A stretch of DNA of 64,000 nt, from NCBI RefSeq assembly GCF_022213955.1, contig NZ_JAKNTW010000024.1, positions 146,048 to 210,047 on the forward strand. Direction: 5' to 3'. Positions 42,076 through 50,372 of the stretch are shown here, one piece after another; the first letter of the stretch is position 1; each line of letters starts with the position of its first letter. The notes below the pieces were generated by a model, which saw only the letters and a program-made list of their open reading frames with translations, was not told where the DNA came from and searched no databases. The stretch comes from Dolomitihabitans soli. GTDB lineage: Bacteria; Actinomycetota; Actinomycetes; Streptosporangiales; Streptosporangiaceae. The translations under genes and the position numbers were made by a program.

Positions 42076-43629
42076 ATGTCCGCACAAGCGCAGCACAACG
42101 ACCCGCACGCCGCCACAGGATCACTCGGCTCGGCCATGCCCGCGGAGTCCGTGGCGGCCGGCGCGCCCCGGCCGAGCCCCGACGTCAGGGTGCCCGCCGA
42201 CCTGGTGGCGACCGCCGAGCACGGGTTGCCGCCGGACGGCCGTCCCGGGAAGCGGGTGCTGGTCATCGGGGCCGGGATGGCGGGCCTGGTCGCCGCCTAC
42301 GAGCTCATGCGGCAGGGTCACGAGCCCATCGTGCTGGAGGCTCAGCAACGGGTCGGCGGGCGTGTGCTCACCCTCCGCGGCTTCGCACCGGGCCTGTACG
42401 CCGAAGCGGGGGCGATGCGGATCCCCCGCGTGCACGACCTCACCCTGGCGTACTGCGCGCGGTTCGGACTGGCCCTGCGCCCGTTCGTCATGGGCAACCC
42501 CGACACCCTGGCCTACATCCAGGGCGTCAGGACCACGATGCGGGAGCTGAACCGCAACCCCGGGATCATCGACTTCGGACTGGCCGCGCACGAGCGTGGC
42601 CGCACCTACGAGGACCTGTGGAGCACCGCCACACAGGAGATCCACGACCTCTACGCGCAGGAGGGCGAGAACGCGCTGGACCGGATCTTCACCGAGTACG
42701 ACCGGTACTCCATCCGCAGCTTCCTCCGTGAGCGCGGCTTCTCCGAGGGGGCCATCGAGCTCTACGGGGTGATGAGCTTCCGGGAGGCCAACCTCAACGC
42801 CGCGGTCATCGAGCAGTTCCGCGAGATCATCGGCCGGGCCTTCGAGGACATGCAGGAGATCGAGGGCGGCGCCGACCGGCTGCCGACCGCCTTCTACCAG
42901 GAGCTCAAGAGCCACATCAGGTTCGGCCACGAGGTCATCGCCATCGAGCAGGACGACCGCTCCGTCACCCTGCAGGTCAGAACCGGCCATGGCAAGATCA
43001 CGCTCACCGGCGACTACGCCATCTGCACCGTGCCGTTCTCGGTGCTGCGTGACATCGAGACCCGGCCCGCCTTCTCCCGCCGCAAGCAGCGCGCCATCCG
43101 CGAGCTCAACTACAACGCGTCCACCAAGATCCTCTTTCAGGTCCGGCGTCCCTTCTGGGAGCAGACCGACGGCATCGTCGGCGGCACCACGGTCACCGAC
43201 CTGCCGATCCGGCGCATCTGCTACCCGTCGCACCGCGTCGAGGGCGATGACCGGTCGATCATGCTGGCCAGCTACACCTGGGGCCAGGACGCCCTGAGGT
43301 GGGGCGCGATGCCACCGCACAAGCGGGTCGAGCAGGCGCTGGAAGACGTCGCCAAGATCCATCCCGAGATCCACGAGCACTTCGAGTTCGGTCTCACCCA
43401 CGCCTGGTACGACGATCCCTACGCCGCCGGCGCCTTCGCCCTCTTCGAGCCGCACCAGCAGACCAATCTGCACGACGCGATCATCGCCGAGGAGGGCCGC
43501 GTGCACTTCGCCGGTGAGCACTGCTCCCTGTGGCACGCGTGGATCGAGGGCGCGCTCGAATCAGGAATCAGCGCCGCGCGTGCCGTACACGAGGCTCCCG
43601 CGCCCGTCCAGCGGGACGGCGCTCGTTGA
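42076..43629 (+). CDS. flavin monoamine oxidase / L-amino-acid oxidase family protein
   Basis: The 517-residue flavoenzyme carries an FAD dinucleotide-binding motif 'VLVIGAGMAGLVAAYELMRQ' (~residue 61-80), 'QQRVGGRVLTLRGF' (GG motif), 'AEAGAMRIP', a substrate domain, and the C-terminal FAD contact 'VHFAGEHCSLWHAWIEGALE'. It resembles tryptophan-2-monooxygenase and snake-venom-type L-amino-acid oxidases and would oxidatively deaminate an amine or amino acid with H2O2 release. ATG 42076 is 11 bases after GGGAG. An ATTTGC direct repeat with 10-bp phase (42011, 42021) lies upstream. Convergent with the oxylipin-like operon. Confidence 0.87.
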   Translation: MSAQAQHNDPHAATGSLGSAMPAESVAAGAPRPSPDVRVPADLVATAEHGLPPDGRPGKRVLVIGAGMAGLVAAYELMRQGHEPIVLEAQQRVGGRVLTLRGFAPGLYAEAGAMRIPRVHDLTLAYCARFGLALRPFVMGNPDTLAYIQGVRTTMRELNRNPGIIDFGLAAHERGRTYEDLWSTATQEIHDLYAQEGENALDRIFTEYDRYSIRSFLRERGFSEGAIELYGVMSFREANLNAAVIEQFREIIGRAFEDMQEIEGGADRLPTAFYQELKSHIRFGHEVIAIEQDDRSVTLQVRTGHGKITLTGDYAICTVPFSVLRDIETRPAFSRRKQRAIRELNYNASTKILFQVRRPFWEQTDGIVGGTTVTDLPIRRICYPSHRVEGDDRSIMLASYTWGQDALRWGAMPPHKRVEQALEDVAKIHPEIHEHFEFGLTHAWYDDPYAAGAFALFEPHQQTNLHDAIIAEEGRVHFAGEHCSLWHAWIEGALESGISAARAVHEAPAPVQRDGAR

Positions 43630-43637
43630 GCCGGGTG

Positions 43638-43880
43638 TCAGCGACGCGTCCTCGCGGCGTGGACGCGCAACCGGGTCGCGGCCTCGGCCAGATCGTCGGA
43701 GGCTGCGGCGCACGCCGCGATGTGGGCGGCCACGGTCTCCCGTAGCCACTGCGGCGCGATGCCGTCCTCGTCGAGCCGGGCCCCGATCTCGCGCAGGCGC
43801 TCGGCGCACTCGACGAGCGCACGGGCGTCGGACCGCAGGACTCCGGCGTGGACGGCGATCGCGTCTGGAACGGCGGGCAT
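43638..43880 (-). CDS. 80-residue helical protein, WXG100-like
   Basis: The product is two amphipathic helices, 'HAGVLRSDARALVECAERLR' and 'AAHIAACAAASDDLAEAATR', around a short turn with 'QWLRET'. Size and helical-hairpin pattern recall ESAT-6/WXG100 proteins, but the exact WxG is missing. GGGAG lies 9 bases before the ATG, and only 16 bases separate it from the hydrolase gene, so it is the last gene of the operon. It may partner the N-terminal helical part of the hydrolase. Confidence 0.6.
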   Translation of the reverse strand: MPAVPDAIAVHAGVLRSDARALVECAERLREIGARLDEDGIAPQWLRETVAAHIAACAAASDDLAEAATRLRVHAARTRR

Positions 43881-43896
43881 CCGGATGCTCCCTCGG

Positions 43897-45303
43897 TCAG
43901 GCGGTGCTCCCCGGGCCGGCTGAGGGGTCCGGGGAGAGCTGGTCGAACAACAGGTAGACCTGTGAGCGGGTGACCGGTCCCCGGTACGGCGTGAGCCGGT
44001 CGTCGATCAACTCGCGGGCCTCGGGCAGATCGTTCTCGATGTTGGCGGTGTAGTGCTCGATGCTGTGGCAGATCGGGAACAGGTGGGTGGCGTCGGAGTA
44101 GTCCACGACGTACCAGTCGGGGTGCAGGTCGAAGCAACCGCCCGCGCCCTGCCCGTCGAGGGTGGGGATGATGTCGTGCTGGTTGGTGACGCTGGCGACC
44201 CAGGTCCGCGGGTCGGCGGGCCTTTTGAAGTCGACCGGCGAACCGACGGTCACCGCGTGGGTGACGGTGTACCGGGCGCAGAATGCCGTGTCCTGCGCCA
44301 GGTTCATGATCGCCGCTCCGCCGGCGCTGTGCCCGATCAGGGCGAGCTCGGCCTGCCGCGGGATACCGAAGTCGTCGATGGCCTTGATCAGCGCACGGCT
44401 GTAGGGGCTGCTGTCCAGTACGGCGCTGCTGAAGGCGCCGAGCAGATCCTGCGGGGAGTCGTTGTCGGGGCGGCCCGGGCTCATGCCGGGCACCTGGACG
44501 ACGTGGCGAACCGTGCCGTCCGGCCCTGTCACGCTCTGGATGAGGATCCGCCCGGTCGTCCCGATGACGCCGATGTTGCGGAGAAAGCCGACCAGCGATC
44601 CCGCCGAACCGAGCCGCCCCGTCTCGGCGGGGTCGAGCTCCACCCGCCGCGCGGCGCCCTCCCCGACGTCGAGGACCGCGATGACCCTGTTGCTCATTCC
44701 GGTGATCGGGTCGGCGGTGGCGTACCCCTTCCCGGTGGCGATCAGCCACGCGGCGGTGTCGTTGAGCGGGTTCTCGTCCAGCAGCGCCCGCAGCGCGAGG
44801 ACCTCGCCGAAGACCGGCGCCAGTTCGCTGAGCGTGCGGACCGCGCCGCGGTCCTTCAGCAGGGCGCGCAGTGCCCGGAGCGACTCTACGTCCCGGTCGG
44901 CGCCGACCGCGTCGACGAGCCTGGCCAGCAGCGGGTCCTTGGTCAGCTCCGGATGGACCAGGGCCACCGCGGTGATCCGCAACCGCAACGAGGTGGCGAG
45001 GACGAGGATGGACAGGCTCTCCGCGCCGGTCATACCGCCGAGCCTGGCCGCGAGAGCGCCCAGCCGCCCGCCCGCGACCGCGTAGCCGAGACCTCTCCGG
45101 TTCGTCAGCGCGTGGAGCAGGGCGCGTTGCACCCGATACCCGCGCACCGGGGCCCGCATCAGGACGCCGTCGGTGAGCGCCGCGGTGGCGTGCACGGACG
45201 CCTCGTGGATCGTCACCCCGATGTCGGCCACCTCGCGGGCCGCGAGCCGCAGCAGCCTCGCGGCCATGACCGGGTCGCCCGCGGCGGGCTCGCGGCCTGT
45301 CAT
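43897..45303 (-). CDS. serine alpha/beta hydrolase (lipase-like) with long helical N-terminus
   Basis: The 468-residue product has a C-terminal alpha/beta hydrolase domain with nucleophile S326 in 'ALIGHSAGGAAIMNLAQD', likely acid D377 in 'SVTNQHDIIPTLDGQ', and H417 in 'CHSIEHYTANI'. Residues 1-190 are mostly helical and unlike lipases ('AAREVADIGVTIHEASVHAT'), recalling WXG-fold N-termini. There is no signal peptide. Its start overlaps the cyclooxygenase-like gene stop (ATGA), so the two are co-translated. A role in releasing fatty acids for the oxygenase is inference; a secreted-effector role with the downstream small helical protein is the alternative. Confidence 0.78.
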   Translation of the reverse strand: MTGREPAAGDPVMAARLLRLAAREVADIGVTIHEASVHATAALTDGVLMRAPVRGYRVQRALLHALTNRRGLGYAVAGGRLGALAARLGGMTGAESLSILVLATSLRLRITAVALVHPELTKDPLLARLVDAVGADRDVESLRALRALLKDRGAVRTLSELAPVFGEVLALRALLDENPLNDTAAWLIATGKGYATADPITGMSNRVIAVLDVGEGAARRVELDPAETGRLGSAGSLVGFLRNIGVIGTTGRILIQSVTGPDGTVRHVVQVPGMSPGRPDNDSPQDLLGAFSSAVLDSSPYSRALIKAIDDFGIPRQAELALIGHSAGGAAIMNLAQDTAFCARYTVTHAVTVGSPVDFKRPADPRTWVASVTNQHDIIPTLDGQGAGGCFDLHPDWYVVDYSDATHLFPICHSIEHYTANIENDLPEARELIDDRLTPYRGPVTRSQVYLLFDQLSPDPSAGPGSTA

Positions 45304-46877
45304 CTCTCTTCCCGCCGGGTCATGCTCACGAAACGCGGCCGCGGGTCCTCCGGGACGTTGCGGTGGACCAGGTCCGACAGCGTTCGGGTGGCACTGATGA
45401 TCTGCAGTCCGGGGAGGGAGAAGGTCGCGGCGTTGAAGATCCGCGGCGACAGCAACGGATTGGTCAGCGCCTGCGAGAAGGCGTCGATGGCGATGATCTT
45501 CGTGAGCAGCGGCGGCAGCATCGCGTTCGGGGCTCCCGGCTCCTCGGCGAACAGGCCGACGTACAGGTCCAGGTCGTCCACTCCCCGGTAGAGCTCCCGG
45601 AGCGCGCCGACCACCTTCGGGTCGCCGGAGACCTGCTCGAAGCCGCGCACCCGGGGGAAACGGCAGTGCTCCCGGTAGCTGTTGTAGGGGGCCAGGCTCA
45701 GCGCGCGCGACTCGGCGATGCTGGCCACGTCGACCGGGCGCAGCACCGGGTCGGTGTTGAACAGGCAGATGCGACCGGCACGCTGCCGGGAGGCGTCCTC
45801 GAAGAGCCGGCCGAGGCCCGGCTCGGGTATGAGCGCTCCCCCGGCCATGGTCTCCGCCAGCGGCAGGTCCCGGCCGCCCACGGACAGGGTGGAGGGGATC
45901 AGGCTGTGCCAGCGGTAGACGAGGTTGAACTCGACCGAGGCCCAGTTCTGCCGGTGCCAGGCGGCGCGGGCCAGCATGGCGGGAAGCCGCGGGTCCAGGG
46001 TGAAGCGGAAGTGGTAAGGCGTGATGTGGTTGATGTACTCCTCGACCACCAGTTTGATGAGGAGCACGATGAGGATGTTCCGCGCCGTCTGGAACAGGCG
46101 CTCGTCGTCCCAGCGCGGATGGTGTTCCGCCAGGACGCGCGCCACCCTGTTGTGCTCGCGCAGGAACAGCACCGTGAGCATGGTGAAGCCGACCTGGATG
46201 TTGCCCCTGTCGCTGCCCAGCGCGAACAGGGCGTCGCGCTGGGCGGCGGCGAGCTCGTCGAACCTGATCACCGTCAGCGCGGCGAACTCGGGTTTGATCT
46301 CGCCGTTCTCGCAGAGGTACGGAGGGTATTCCGCGCCGTTGAGAGTCTGGCTCTTGAGCCGCCCGCCGTCGAACGTCCGCAGGGCGGCGGTCACCACCGG
46401 GTCGAGCCCGTAGAGCTGGTTCAGGTCGACATGGTGGTTCGAGCTGTTCTTGCGCGGATCCCTGGGCACATGCGTGTCACCGCGCAGGAACCCGTCGGTG
46501 AACCACTGGGCGAAGTAGGCGAACAGCACGGTGGACCGGGGACACGGGATCATGGTGTCGCCGCGGGCGAACAGGTCGGCCGCCTGCTCGGGCGTGGGCC
46601 GGCCGGCCGCGGGCCCGGCGAACGGCGGCAGGTGCCGCCCGCTGAAGGTGCGGTCGGTCAAGGACCCCCACGAGGTGTAGTCGGCCATGGTGCTCAACGG
46701 CTCCGGCCGTGGGGCCATCTCGCGGATCGCGTGGTCGATCAGCGTGGCGTTGAGGCGCCGCCGTACGGGCTGGACGTGCTGGGCGAGGGTCCACAGCGGG
46801 CGGCCGTGGGTCAGGGCCAGGAATCTCAGACGGTTGGCGGCGCCGTCGGTGGCGATGCCTCTCGCGCTCCGCGGCAC
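45300..46877 (-). CDS. cyclooxygenase-like heme peroxidase/dioxygenase (prostaglandin G/H synthase family)
   Basis: The 525-residue product resembles animal cyclooxygenase catalytic domains over nearly its full length, without EGF domain or signal peptide. Matches in order: 'MADYTSWGSLTD', 'VDLNQLYG', 'LREHNRVARVLAEHHPRWDD', 'RLFQTARNIL', 'EEYINHITPYHF', 'EFNLVYRWHSLIPST', 'NSYREHCRF' and 'FSQALTNPLLSP'. Tyr321 corresponds to the catalytic radical Tyr385 and His324 to the proximal heme ligand His388; Ser468 corresponds to the aspirin serine region. The distal His207 position ('AQWFTDGF') is Asp128. GTG 46877 follows AAGGAGG at 7 bases; GTG 46883 overlaps the P450 stop. Expected to dioxygenate a fatty acid. 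Confidence 0.88.
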   Translation of the reverse strand: MPRSARGIATDGAANRLRFLALTHGRPLWTLAQHVQPVRRRLNATLIDHAIREMAPRPEPLSTMADYTSWGSLTDRTFSGRHLPPFAGPAAGRPTPEQAADLFARGDTMIPCPRSTVLFAYFAQWFTDGFLRGDTHVPRDPRKNSSNHHVDLNQLYGLDPVVTAALRTFDGGRLKSQTLNGAEYPPYLCENGEIKPEFAALTVIRFDELAAAQRDALFALGSDRGNIQVGFTMLTVLFLREHNRVARVLAEHHPRWDDERLFQTARNILIVLLIKLVVEEYINHITPYHFRFTLDPRLPAMLARAAWHRQNWASVEFNLVYRWHSLIPSTLSVGGRDLPLAETMAGGALIPEPGLGRLFEDASRQRAGRICLFNTDPVLRPVDVASIAESRALSLAPYNSYREHCRFPRVRGFEQVSGDPKVVGALRELYRGVDDLDLYVGLFAEEPGAPNAMLPPLLTKIIAIDAFSQALTNPLLSPRIFNAATFSLPGLQIISATRTLSDLVHRNVPEDPRPRFVSMTRREER

Positions 46878-46879
46878 CT

Positions 46880-48187
46880 TCACCCCTCCTTGGTGTCGGG
46901 GCCGAGTGCCAGGACGAACCGGTCGGGAAAGATCCCGTGGTCGCGGACTAGCGCCCCGTCGGGCGGCGGGAGCGGGTGCGCCCCTGGACGACGCAGCAGG
47001 CGGCGCACGACTTCGCAGATGACGGCCCTGGCGGGATGCACGCCGAGGCACGCGTGGTGACCGTGGCCGAAGTAGAGCTGGAGGTGTCCCGGCCGGTCGA
47101 GGCGGAACTCGTCGGGCGCCTCCACCACGTCGGAGTCGAACATGGCCGACGCCGGCGCGGCGAGCACGAACGTCCCGGCGGGGACGAGCGTCTCGCGCGG
47201 GGTGCCGGCGGCCAGCACGTGGTCGCGCTCGCACAGCCGGGGAAGGAGCTTGAAGAACGGGCTGAACCGCAGCGCCTCCCAGACATAGGGATCGAAGCGC
47301 GCGGGGTCCGAATCCACGGCGGCGGCAGCGGCCGCCGCCCGCACCTGCGGGCGGATCATGATCTGCTCGACGGCCTCCGCCATCGCTCCCGGCCCGCTCT
47401 CCACGAACCCCAGTGGCAACCCCGCCATGTTTATCAGCAGTCGCTCGTCGTCGACGCCCACCTCGGCCGGCAGGGTCGTGCGGATCAGGCGGGAGAAGAC
47501 GTCCTCCGGCAGCGGCCGCCCCGCCGCCATGTCGGCCCGGCGTTCGGCGAGCAGGCCACGCAGGTAGGCCATCATCTCCCCGCCCGCGCGGACGGAGGCG
47601 GCCTGGATCTCCGGGTCGCCGTGGAAGTTGGCGAATCCGTCGGTGACCACGGCCCGCGTCCACCCCGACAGGATCGCGGGGGAAGGACCGGGGAAGCCGA
47701 AGTACTCTCCGCAGACACGCAGGGCGACGTGCCGGAAGAGTTCGCCGACGGCCTCGATCCGCCCGGTCGCCGAGGCGGCGTCGAGGGCCTCGTCGGCGAT
47801 CCGGCCGACGAGGTCGCGGAGCCGCGCCGCGTCCTGCGGGGCGAGCATCACCTGCATGAGCCCCTTCTCCCGCCAGTTCATCGGCGTCGCGTCCCGGCCC
47901 AGCATGAACGGCCCGCCGAGGGCCGCGTCGAGGCGCGGACCGAAGGCGCGGACCGTGAAGACCTGCTCCAGCGAGAGCACCTCGGTGACGTCGGCGAAAC
48001 GGGTCACGACGGTGAAGGCGGGCGTGACGAAGACCGGCCGCCGCTCGCGGAGCTGCGCGAACAGGGCACGCCAGTCGGTGCGCATCCACTCCCGGACGAG
48101 CGCGAAGGCGGCCATCGGGTCACGCGCCATGGCCGCGTCGTATCTCGCCAGATGGTCGCCCGTGGTCGCCTGACCGACAGCACCCAT
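46880..48187 (-). CDS. cytochrome P450 lacking the I-helix acid/alcohol pair
   Basis: The 435-residue P450 has ExxR as 'WEALRFSPF' (E304/R307) and the heme loop 'YFGHGHHACLGVHPARA' with Cys380. The I-helix region (~250-275, 'INMAGLPLGFVESGPGAMA') has no (A/G)Gx(D/E)T, the motif needed to split O2. P450s that rearrange peroxides (prostacyclin and thromboxane synthases, plant CYP74, P450 domains of fungal Ppo) share this lack. First gene of the operon; its stop overlaps a GTG of the cyclooxygenase-like gene. GGAGGG is 9 bases before ATG 48187. A peroxide isomerase/dehydrase role is inferred. Confidence 0.85.
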   Translation of the reverse strand: MGAVGQATTGDHLARYDAAMARDPMAAFALVREWMRTDWRALFAQLRERRPVFVTPAFTVVTRFADVTEVLSLEQVFTVRAFGPRLDAALGGPFMLGRDATPMNWREKGLMQVMLAPQDAARLRDLVGRIADEALDAASATGRIEAVGELFRHVALRVCGEYFGFPGPSPAILSGWTRAVVTDGFANFHGDPEIQAASVRAGGEMMAYLRGLLAERRADMAAGRPLPEDVFSRLIRTTLPAEVGVDDERLLINMAGLPLGFVESGPGAMAEAVEQIMIRPQVRAAAAAAAVDSDPARFDPYVWEALRFSPFFKLLPRLCERDHVLAAGTPRETLVPAGTFVLAAPASAMFDSDVVEAPDEFRLDRPGHLQLYFGHGHHACLGVHPARAVICEVVRRLLRRPGAHPLPPPDGALVRDHGIFPDRFVLALGPDTKEG

Positions 48188-48426
48188 GCCGTTGGACCCT
48201 CCGTCTCGTCCGTGTCACCGATCTACGGAAGCCATGGCGTAAAAAGATCATCACTTTCCGCAGTCACAATCTAGGTAGGCCACAGAGTGCCACAGGATGA
48301 CTCCGGAATGCAGTGTTTTGACTCCCCTGGGTGATTGATTCGTCACTCTTAGGCAACTCCCGCGAGCCGGGCGTTCGACCGTTGAATGAGTGGCCGGAAC
48401 GGACGGCCCGCCCCTGAGGGAGGAAC
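48188..48426. promoter_or_regulatory. divergent promoter region of the oxygenase operon and the desaturase
   Basis: The 239-base gap is AT-richer than the surrounding genes and must hold both promoters. GCCACAG occurs twice 11 bases apart around 48280. No convincing operator symmetry was found. A shared control region would co-regulate desaturase and oxygenase genes. Confidence 0.4.
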
Positions 48427-49380
48427 ATGACCGCATCGGCCTTCCCATCAGGCCGGCAGGAGCCGGGCAGGGCCGAAACGGTGACGGTCACCGCCGGGCG
48501 CCGCACCGCCTATCTGATCGCCCTCGTGATCCTGCCGGTCCTGGTCCTGGTGGTGGCGGTCCCCGTCGCCTGGGGCTGGGGGATCGGGCCCCGCGACGCG
48601 GTCATCGCCACCGTCATGTATCTGGTCAGCATCTTCGGGATCGCCATCGGCTACCACCGGCACTTCACCCACCGCGCCTTCAGGTGCCGCAGGCCCCTGC
48701 GCATCGCGCTCATGCTGGCCGGCGGGATGGCCCTGGAGGGCCCGGTCACGCTGTGGACGGCCGAGCACCGCCGCCACCACAAGTACGCCGACCGGGCCGG
48801 CGACCCGCACTCGCCGTGGCGTTACGGCGACAGCGGCCTGGCGTTGCTGCGCGGCATGGCGCACGCCCACGTCGGCTGGTTCTACACCGCGCGCGACCGC
48901 TCCAGCCGGCAGCACTGGGTGCCCGACCTGATGGCCGATCCGGACGTCCGGCGGTTCGACGCCGCCTACCCGGCCGTCGCCGTGCTGTCGTTCCTGCTCC
49001 CCGCCACGGCCGGCGGGCTGTGGTCGATGTCGTGGACGGGCGCGTGGACCGCCCTCTTCTGGGGCGGCCTGGTCCGCTACGCCGTGGTGCACCACGTGAC
49101 CTGGTCGGTCAACTCCATCGCCCACACCTTCGGCGACCGCCCCTTCACGACCAGGGACCGCTCGTCCAACGTCCGCTGGGTCGCGTTCCTGACCCTCGGC
49201 GAGGGCTGGCACAACTGGCACCACGTGGACCCGACCTGCGCCCGCCACGGCGTCCTCAAAGGCCAGCTCGACCCGAGCGCCCGCCTGATCCGCTGGTTCG
49301 AACAAGCGGGCTGGGTGTACGGCGCGCACTGGCCGGACCCCCGACGCCTGACCGCCCGCCGCGCGGACAGAAGCTCCTAA
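48427..49380 (+). CDS. acyl-CoA/acyl-lipid delta-9-type fatty acid desaturase
   Basis: The 317-residue integral membrane protein has four hydrophobic segments and the three His boxes of di-iron desaturases: 'GYHRHFTHRAF', 'EHRRHHKYAD' and 'GEGWHNWHHVDP', plus 'WSVNSIAHTFGDRPF' that also contributes a ligand. It introduces a double bond into a fatty acyl chain. ATG 48427 has GGGAGG upstream. It is divergent from the P450/cyclooxygenase-like operon, suggesting it supplies the unsaturated acyl substrate, which is inference from position. Confidence 0.9.
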   Translation: MTASAFPSGRQEPGRAETVTVTAGRRTAYLIALVILPVLVLVVAVPVAWGWGIGPRDAVIATVMYLVSIFGIAIGYHRHFTHRAFRCRRPLRIALMLAGGMALEGPVTLWTAEHRRHHKYADRAGDPHSPWRYGDSGLALLRGMAHAHVGWFYTARDRSSRQHWVPDLMADPDVRRFDAAYPAVAVLSFLLPATAGGLWSMSWTGAWTALFWGGLVRYAVVHHVTWSVNSIAHTFGDRPFTTRDRSSNVRWVAFLTLGEGWHNWHHVDPTCARHGVLKGQLDPSARLIRWFEQAGWVYGAHWPDPRRLTARRADRSS

Positions 49381-49529
49381 ACGCCCCGCGCTCAGCTGCC
49401 GCCCATTATGGCGGGATCTCTGGAAGCCGGAGATCACCTACGCGGCGGGGCCCGCCGTTCCGGAACGCATCGGGTATCGTCGCTCGTTCTCCCTATGGGC
49501 TGCGAGAAGATCGCCATGGTGGAGGGCAC

Positions 49530-50057
49530 GTGACCGAGCATGAATCCGCCGCGTCCGCTGAGACCCGAAGCACACGTGGCCGCCGTTCGCGAGGACGATT
49601 AACCCTGGACGTTCTGGCCGTCCTCAGCTTCTGTTTCATGCTCTTTCAACTGGCATTCTCCGACCCCGTGTCCTCCGCGTGGTTCAGAACGCAGGTGCCC
49701 GCCTGGACGGCATGGGGCTTGAACGCATCGGAGTCGTACTTCAACGACATTTATCTGCACGGCTACCCTTGGTGGTCGTGGCCGATGATGGGCGTGGGTT
49801 TCCTCTTCGGACTGGGCATCACCGTTCACGACACGATCAACGCGATCGAGGGCCGTACGCGGGTCCGCGAGGCCGTCGCGAGTTTCACGATCCTGATCAT
49901 GGCCGCGGTGTCGATCCACACCGGCATCCTCATCACCGTGTTCCCCGACCGCGATCTGCAGGACCACATCCGCTGCAAGGACTCCCCCTCTCGCTACGCG
50001 TACGCGGCATGTCGAGTCGAGCTACGCGGAACACCGATACGCGGATCCATCTCGTGA
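49530..50057 (+). CDS. three-helix membrane protein, unknown function
   Basis: The 175-residue product has hydrophobic helices at about 28-45 ('LDVLAVLSFCFMLFQLAF'), 88-105 ('WWSWPMMGVGFLFGLGIT') and 118-137 ('ASFTILIMAAVSIHTGILIT'), and a Cys-containing C-terminal tail. GTG 49530 follows GGAGGG at 3 bases. The preceding 149-base gap has no element of note. Family unknown. Confidence 0.65.
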   Translation: MTEHESAASAETRSTRGRRSRGRLTLDVLAVLSFCFMLFQLAFSDPVSSAWFRTQVPAWTAWGLNASESYFNDIYLHGYPWWSWPMMGVGFLFGLGITVHDTINAIEGRTRVREAVASFTILIMAAVSIHTGILITVFPDRDLQDHIRCKDSPSRYAYAACRVELRGTPIRGSIS

Positions 50058-50372
50058 TGGACCCGCCCTCCCAGGAAGACGCGACAGGACCCTGACGTCG
50101 CCGTCGAAGCGGCGGCCCCATCCGCCCGGTGGCCGTGCGCAGGATCGAGACCGGCGAGCACCTTTGCGTGCAGGCGGGGGACATAAGTAACTTTCCGCAA
50201 ATATCCTGGCATTTAGATATTCCGCCGGACCATCGCCTCGGATATCGGCCACGCAGGCGAAGCGGCCAATAGCTGCTAGATGCGTTAATTGTCCTTTATA
50301 GATGGTCGACATCGGGGATATTTGATCCATTCAGGCGTTTATGTCAATGGCCGGCGACTGAGAATCACAGTC
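50058..50372. other. AT-rich non-coding gap
   Basis: The gap of 315 bases has no supported gene. Its second half (50188-50350) is markedly AT-richer than the flanks and probably holds the promoter of the secreted-protein gene that follows. Confidence 0.4.

Noticed and set aside
48390..49529. + strand frame running through the desaturase gene and joined to the membrane-protein gene
   Set aside because: Only the part from GTG 49530 has a ribosome binding site and membrane helices; the upstream part is an out-of-frame shadow of the desaturase.
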